10,550 bases of DNA from Pseudomonadota bacterium (GTDB taxonomy: Bacteria; Myxococcota; Bradymonadia; UBA4248), in contig JAGBXG010000057.1 of the NCBI GenBank assembly GCA_017629415.1, positions 1 to 10,550 of the forward strand, given 5' to 3'. The notes under the pieces were generated by a model, which did not search any database, was not told the origin of the DNA, and saw only the letters and a list, made by a program, of their open reading frames with translations. Position numbers and translations under genes: made by a program. Positions 8,301 to 10,550 of this stretch are shown in pieces; positions within the stretch are counted from its first letter, which is position 1; each line of letters begins with the position of its first letter.

Positions 8301-8810
8301 GAATCCGATCATGAACAATGTGACTTAAGCGCACCGGCAATCGATGGCAATCGGCATGAAGGATGTCTGAATACATGCCGCATCTCAGGTTGTGGTGACG
8401 GTTTCGTCGATACTGCGAATCAAGAAGAATGTGATGACGGTAATACTTCCGACGACGATATGTGTACCCATCAATGCAAAGAACCCATTTGCGGCGATGG
8501 CATTGTGACTCCGTCACTCGGAGAAGCCTGTGACGATGGCGTCAATGACGGCAGCTATGGTGGCTGCGGCTTGGGATGCGCTTATGTTCCTCCATATTGC
8601 GGCGATGGCAATGTCGATGACCTGAACAGTGAACAATGTGACGACGGTAAAGAGAACAATACCGGCGGCTACGGCATCTGCAATTCAGATTGCAAATACA
8701 CTGAATACTGCGGCGATGGCATCCTCCAGCCTGCTTATGAATCCTGCGATGAAGGCGCAAACAATGGCAAAGGCTCCTGCTCCACAAACTGTTCATTTGC
8801 CATCAATTAA
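5391..8810 (+). CDS. large cysteine-rich lipoprotein: DUF4215 repeats flanking a fibro-slime domain
   Basis: The 1139-residue product starts MRKFRFLTVMFGVLAMTGC; Cys19 in a lipobox-like AMTGC predicts lipid anchoring in the envelope, with Thr after the Cys suggesting export to the outer membrane. From residue 36 it has 13 DUF4215/myxo cysteine-rich repeats, each beginning CGNG or CGDG and usually carrying ECDDGN and GDGC. A fibro-slime domain follows at about 632-893, with its hallmark NGDDDVWVF at 820-828 and GVDVGGIH at 834-841. Seven more repeats run from 902 to the last residues. A hand count gives about 109 cysteines, so extensive disulfide bonding outside the cytoplasm is expected. The start is set by AGGAGG 6 bases upstream; the frame runs 9 codons further up but without such a site. 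A role as surface adhesin or extracellular-matrix protein is inferred from the domains; no catalytic motif is visible. It stands alone on the plus strand. Confidence 0.9.
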   Translation: MRKFRFLTVMFGVLAMTGCTEENVDGGGNQVVSGVCGNGVTNEGEECDDGNTKSGDGCASDCMKEQPVDNPCPDGKCAENKAVCGNSQMEADEACDDGNTADGDGCAANCGQIEDGFACPEAGQPCTPIVVCGNGKLEAEEICDDGNTQTGDGCSADCSAVESGFICETPGYACRPETCGDGIKDANEFCDEGENNVAYHHINGKCGLNCQPAHYCGDGKFEQVDRDNGEECDNGFNYDLEAYHTCVACRILNYCGDGKITHQEKCDDGNKNDGDGCSSTCEFEAGYLCSVNDAGLSECREILCGNGVLNADTGEKCDDGNRTANDGCSAACLVEKGWTCTVAEDNRSQCTQACGNGIIEDNALEVCDDGNLISGDGCNTQCQMEAGYICELGPSGTSVCFARACGDGIKTAKEECDDGNTQKGDGCSERCKREPGWHCQTQGQACYKSNCGNGLVEGDETCDEGTNTTAGCVNCVIQTEWQCLVQGQACTHDAVCGNGKIEGAETCDEGANTTAGCVNCMIQPGWRCPTVGAACEQGTCGDNVIDTGEECDDGNANAGDGCSPLCETEPIFECIDGVCKPTCGDGLTLTKAGEECDDGNLVSGDGCSAQCKRESGYTCTVQGNTASNPKTISLPIVYRDFIKWDGSGTKPNGTDGYVSQALYDSLPNSCKGTQNGYRQAYPLTVGKPSPDFYSYCPASRCVGAVQPMLDSDGKPALPPSHEIKAWTGAGAVEEITCRYLYTCPEVFKWWYQDIPGLNKTIKTTLTLTKSGNNYAYSSSSFLPLGDVPASQYYSSNGRGEFTSEFQTYFEYKGGEKLIFNGDDDVWVFFNRRLGVDVGGIHPAWEREITLDEKTAAEQFHMFPGGIYSLNMFHAERCLGGSSFRLTLAGFVSMGTSTCASVCGDGIVRGNEECDYAGDPTNPELNKQHGCTSCKLTPYCGNSKIESGEGCDTTEDWCKNCKIATCGNGSFESDHEQCDLSAPAIDGNRHEGCLNTCRISGCGDGFVDTANQEECDDGNTSDDDMCTHQCKEPICGDGIVTPSLGEACDDGVNDGSYGGCGLGCAYVPPYCGDGNVDDLNSEQCDDGKENNTGGYGICNSDCKYTEYCGDGILQPAYESCDEGANNGKGSCSTNCSFAIN
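6738..7008 (+). repeat. near-duplicate tandem pair of cysteine-rich repeats (units 10 and 11)
   Basis: Two successive units share CGNG, EG-x-ETCDEG, NTTAGCVNC and IQ at the same spacing. Both replace the usual GDGC with TAGC, and the DNA GCCGGATGTGTCAACTGC occurs in both. They are much closer to each other than to the other units, which fits a recent internal duplication. Confidence 0.6.
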
Positions 8811-8843
8811 CCCCAGTTTATCCACGGCATACGCAAAGTTCTT

Positions 8844-8930
8844 TGGGGCTCCGCCCCACCCCCCACCAAAGGACTCCGTCCTTTGGAATCCTGCCAAAGG
8901 GGCCCCTTTGGAATCCCACAATCATGGGAT
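8844..8930. repeat. tandem palindromic repeat cluster
   Basis: Four hairpins follow one another. TGGGGC and GCCCCA pair around TCC (8844-8858). CCAAAGGAC and GTCCTTTGG form a perfect 9-bp stem, again around TCC (8866-8886). CCAAAGGGGCCCCTTTGG is an 18-bp perfect palindrome (8894-8911). ATCCCA and TGGGAT pair around 6 bases (8913-8930). The second and third are each followed by AATCC, so they look like two copies of one unit (8866-8891 and 8894-8916). Nothing T-rich follows, so only the first could weakly help end the upstream transcript. The pattern is that of a multicopy intergenic repeat. Confidence 0.6.
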
Positions 8931-8961
8931 GTGATTTCGCTCATCCAATCAAACACTCGAG

Positions 8962-9024
8962 TTCGCTTTGATGAGCGAAGCGAATCAGGTTTCTCTCCCT
9001 ATGGGAGAGACCGCCCGAAGGGCG
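8962..9024. repeat. second palindromic cluster
   Basis: Three stem-loops are packed in 63 bp. TTCGCT and AGCGAA pair around 6 bases (8962-8979). TCTCTCCC and GGGAGAGA form a perfect 8-bp stem around TAT (8992-9010). CGCCC and GGGCG pair around GAA (9012-9024). Like the neighbouring cluster it resembles a dispersed intergenic repeat, and its sequence differs from the first cluster, so two elements may have been placed side by side. Confidence 0.5.
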
Positions 9025-9070
9025 ATAGTGAGGTCACAGCTGACGCAAAAAGCACGCCATTCTGTCAAAC

Positions 9071-9101
9071 AAAAAAGGCTCCGGATTTTCGGAGCCTTTT
9101 T
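9071..9101. terminator. bidirectional rho-independent terminator
   Basis: GGCTCCG (9077-9083) and CGGAGCC (9090-9096) form a perfect 7-bp GC-rich stem around a 6-base loop. Six A's precede it and five T's follow, so both strands read hairpin plus U-tract. It sits about 30 bp after the stop codon of the minus-strand DUF3332 gene and also blocks plus-strand transcripts from the cysteine-rich gene. A further hairpin, TGTGCT/AGCACA (9112-9127), lies directly after the DUF3332 stop codon. Confidence 0.85.
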
Positions 9102-9129
9102 CGTATGCCGATGTGCTTGAAAGCACAAA

Positions 9130-9600
9130 TTACATAGCAGGAACAGCATTGAGGTCGACGACTTTGACATCAGCATTGGCATAGTTTGTCATCGTGACAT
9201 TCTTCTGGCCATCGATGGCAACTTCACCAAGGACTGTGCCATTGTGTTCAACAATCATACGACCATCATCAACTGCTGTGAATTTGATCGATTCGCCGTT
9301 ATCGCCAGAAGCAAGAATGGAACCGTCTTCCTGGGGTTCAAAGCTCACGTTGTTGCCGATGGGGTTCGAACCCATGAAAAATTCGATCATGTTAATGATG
9401 AGCCAATCAGCAAAAATGAAGAGTTCATAAGCAGGCAAAATAGTGAAGCACCACATCACAAGTGTCTGAACAAAGACATTAGAATGAACGTCTTTGTTGA
9501 AATTCCAAAGCAAACGTGTTGCACCGAAGCTACCGAAGCAACCATTGAGAAGACCTGCCAAAGCCAATGAACAAGCAACAACTTTGAACCAACGTTTCAT
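9130..9600 (-). CDS. DUF3332-family lipoprotein
   Basis: The 156-residue product matches what I know of the DUF3332 family, whose members are small lipoproteins of unknown function, known from vibrios among others. It opens MKRWFKVVACSLALAGLLNGC, with Cys21 the predicted lipidation site, and continues CFGSFGATRLLWNFN, the family's characteristic start. Two adjoining hydrophobic stretches follow (about 41-58 and 59-77), with aromatic and acidic residues in between, and end at EFFMGSNPIG. The last half (84-140) looks like a small beta-rich domain (EDGSILASGDNG, GRMIVEHNGTVLG). The start at 9600 is supported by AAGGAG about 9 bases upstream; the frame extends 17 codons further but lacks a ribosome-binding site there. 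It has its own promoter upstream and a terminator downstream, so it is probably transcribed alone. Role unknown. Confidence 0.85.
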   Translation of the reverse strand: MKRWFKVVACSLALAGLLNGCFGSFGATRLLWNFNKDVHSNVFVQTLVMWCFTILPAYELFIFADWLIINMIEFFMGSNPIGNNVSFEPQEDGSILASGDNGESIKFTAVDDGRMIVEHNGTVLGEVAIDGQKNVTMTNYANADVKVVDLNAVPAM

Positions 9601-9663
9601 AGAAAACTTCTCCTTAATAAGTAAACTTAATGATGACGCATTTGACGCCACTACATACTATCT

Positions 9664-9692
9664 ATTTTATTCTCAATTAAAAAAGAGTTCAA
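9664..9692 (-). promoter_or_regulatory. sigma-70-like promoter of the DUF3332 gene
   Basis: On the minus strand TTGAAC (9692-9687) and TAAAAT (9669-9664) are separated by exactly 17 bp. The -35 box matches 4 and the -10 box 5 of 6 consensus bases. Transcription would start near 9657, giving a leader of about 57 bases before the start codon at 9600. Confidence 0.65.
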
Positions 9693-9728
9693 GTTGTAAT
9701 GTATATCAATGTGTGTCATAGACATACA

Positions 9729-10448
9729 CTAAGGTGTTTGGCTTGTCTGATTTGTTCTATTTTTCCAGTATTCAAAAAGCACCTCAAGGTGTTCACGTGC
9801 TTCTTTTTCTTTGTCCATCGTGGCAACGTTAATACTCGAAAATTCAACGCTGAGACGTGAATCATCGACTTTTTTGACCCAAATGGTGTCCGAAATTTTT
9901 TCAATAAATCGTGTACCGGCTGTTTTCTGACTCGTATACATCAGCCCGACATATTGATCGCCGTCATAGATCTTTTCAACAGTAACAGATAAATCGAACT
10001 CAATGGTCATGATGTATTTCATTTTGACATGCATGACATATGAAGTTTTGTTGTCGGTTTCAACAAACTGATCCCTGACAATGTCTTTGGTCAGATGGAT
10101 AGGACCAATGACGAGCGGATCGATAAAATCGGCATAAATCTCATCGAGTGTGCCTTTAAAATATCCCTTGCCTTCGACCCAGACATGATCATCAGCACCG
10201 CTGTCCATATTAAAAGCACATGTTTCAACAGATTCGGGCATTTGCGGCCACTCAATGCGATTGGCAAAAGGCGCAATATCGGCCAACTGACGCGGTAATT
10301 CAGGTACAGCAGGCGTTTCTGCGCTTTGGCCCTGATTATCTGTCGGCACAGGCACATATACAGCCGTCTGAACTTCAGGGGTTTGGGATGCACATCCCAC
10401 CATGAGGATTGCAAAGACGAAAGGAATGATAATACGTGCAGAATGCAT
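9729..10448 (-). CDS. putative lipoprotein of unknown function
   Basis: I do not recognise this 239-residue protein as a named family. It begins MHSARIIIPFVFAILMVGC; Cys19 follows a hydrophobic stretch and is a likely lipidation site, although Met at -3 is not the commonest lipobox residue. A low-complexity Pro/Thr/Glu-rich linker (about 22-55) follows. The rest alternates helix and strand: a helix near 99-113 (GTLDEIYADFIDPL), strands near 136-175 and 186-207, and a charged C-terminal helix near 212-231 (KEKEAREHLEVLFEYWKN). That order recalls the helix-grip (START/SRPBCC) fold, but this is only a guess from the pattern. GAGG lies 6 bases before the ATG at 10448; ATGs at 10460 and 10490 in the same frame are possible but fit the signal peptide less well. 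Its stop lies 128 bp before the DUF3332 start codon on the same strand. Confidence 0.7.
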   Translation of the reverse strand: MHSARIIIPFVFAILMVGCASQTPEVQTAVYVPVPTDNQGQSAETPAVPELPRQLADIAPFANRIEWPQMPESVETCAFNMDSGADDHVWVEGKGYFKGTLDEIYADFIDPLVIGPIHLTKDIVRDQFVETDNKTSYVMHVKMKYIMTIEFDLSVTVEKIYDGDQYVGLMYTSQKTAGTRFIEKISDTIWVKKVDDSRLSVEFSSINVATMDKEKEAREHLEVLFEYWKNRTNQTSQTP

Positions 10449-10488
10449 AAAATACCTCATTGAGGAATTCCAAGAGCTTGAAATGTAC

Positions 10489-10518
10489 ATCCTACTGGCG
10501 TCATAAAACGTCAGTAAA
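10489..10518 (-). promoter_or_regulatory. weak candidate promoter with a dyad in its spacer
   Basis: On the minus strand TTTACT (10518-10513) and TAGGAT (10494-10489) match 4 of 6 bases each at 18-bp spacing, upstream of the unrecognised lipoprotein gene. CTGGCGT (10495-10501) and ACGTCAG (10508-10514) form an inverted repeat with one mismatch that fills the spacer, where a repressor could act. Both parts are weak and unproven. Confidence 0.3.
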
Positions 10519-10537
10519 CAGTATCCGTTTAGCTCAA

Positions 10538-10550
10538 GAAAAACGCCCCC
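10538..10550 (-). terminator. possible end of a terminator cut by the window edge
   Basis: Read on the minus strand the edge gives GGGGGCGTTTTTC, a G-rich arm followed by five T's. This is how the distal half of a rho-independent terminator of an upstream minus-strand gene would look. The proximal arm would lie outside the window, so this is tentative. Confidence 0.25.

Larger units (their letters stand above)
8811..9129. other. convergent intergenic region packed with stem-loops
   Basis: This 319-bp gap lies between the 3' ends of the cysteine-rich lipoprotein gene and the DUF3332 gene. It holds no convincing gene. It contains at least eight short stem-loops in series, described in the next entries, ending in a bidirectional terminator. 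Small open frames here have no ribosome-binding site and simply run through the palindromes. Confidence 0.6.

Noticed and set aside
5496..8810. Regular DNA repeats that might suggest a CRISPR array or minisatellite
   Set aside because: The repeats keep one reading frame, vary at synonymous sites and encode the DUF4215 motif; spacing varies and there is no repeat-spacer pattern.
8821..8934. Possible small gene overlapping the 3' end of the cysteine-rich gene and the hairpin cluster
   Set aside because: Its frame overlaps the C-terminal coding region out of frame and then follows the palindromes; there is no start signal or domain.
9643..10503. The octamer TGACGCCA near both lipoprotein genes (9643-9650 plus strand, 10496-10503 minus strand) as a shared regulator site
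   Set aside because: Two copies of an 8-mer in 10 kb are not far from chance, and their orientation relative to the genes differs.

Overview
The window looks like a stretch of ordinary chromosome from a Gram-negative bacterium with a rich cell surface, of moderate GC content. The best guess is a deltaproteobacterium or member of Myxococcota (or a relative). The guess rests on one gene: a large lipoprotein built from the 'Myxococcus cysteine-rich' DUF4215 repeat with a fibro-slime domain inside it. That pairing is typical of Myxococcota-like genomes but does not prove the assignment. There are no RNA genes, insertion sequences, phage genes or CRISPR arrays.

Left block (94-5025, all minus strand). 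In transcription order it holds a class-3-type aldehyde dehydrogenase (5025-3658), an exported tetratricopeptide-repeat protein of about 800 residues (3538-1127) and an exported PhnD-like substrate-binding protein (1035-94). The gaps are about 119 and 91 bp. A good sigma-70-like promoter lies between the dehydrogenase and the TPR gene, so the TPR and PhnD-like genes can be transcribed on their own.

Centre (5026-8810). A 365-bp divergent intergenic region carries a GC-rich, strongly palindromic island. It is followed on the plus strand by a lipoprotein of 1139 residues with 13 cysteine-rich repeats, a fibro-slime domain of about 260 residues, and 7 more repeats. This is the most distinctive gene here and is probably a surface adhesin or structural protein.

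Right block (8811-10550). A 319-bp convergent gap holds a run of stem-loops that look like a mosaic of intergenic repeats, ending in a bidirectional rho-independent terminator. Two minus-strand lipoprotein genes follow: a DUF3332-family protein (9600-9130) with its own strong promoter, and an unrecognised lipoprotein (10448-9729).

Five of the six proteins have export signals and three of these have lipoboxes, so the region mainly serves the cell envelope. I see no sign of a defence system, biosynthetic cluster or mobile island. The points most worth checking are the architecture of the cysteine-rich lipoprotein and the two intergenic repeat mosaics.
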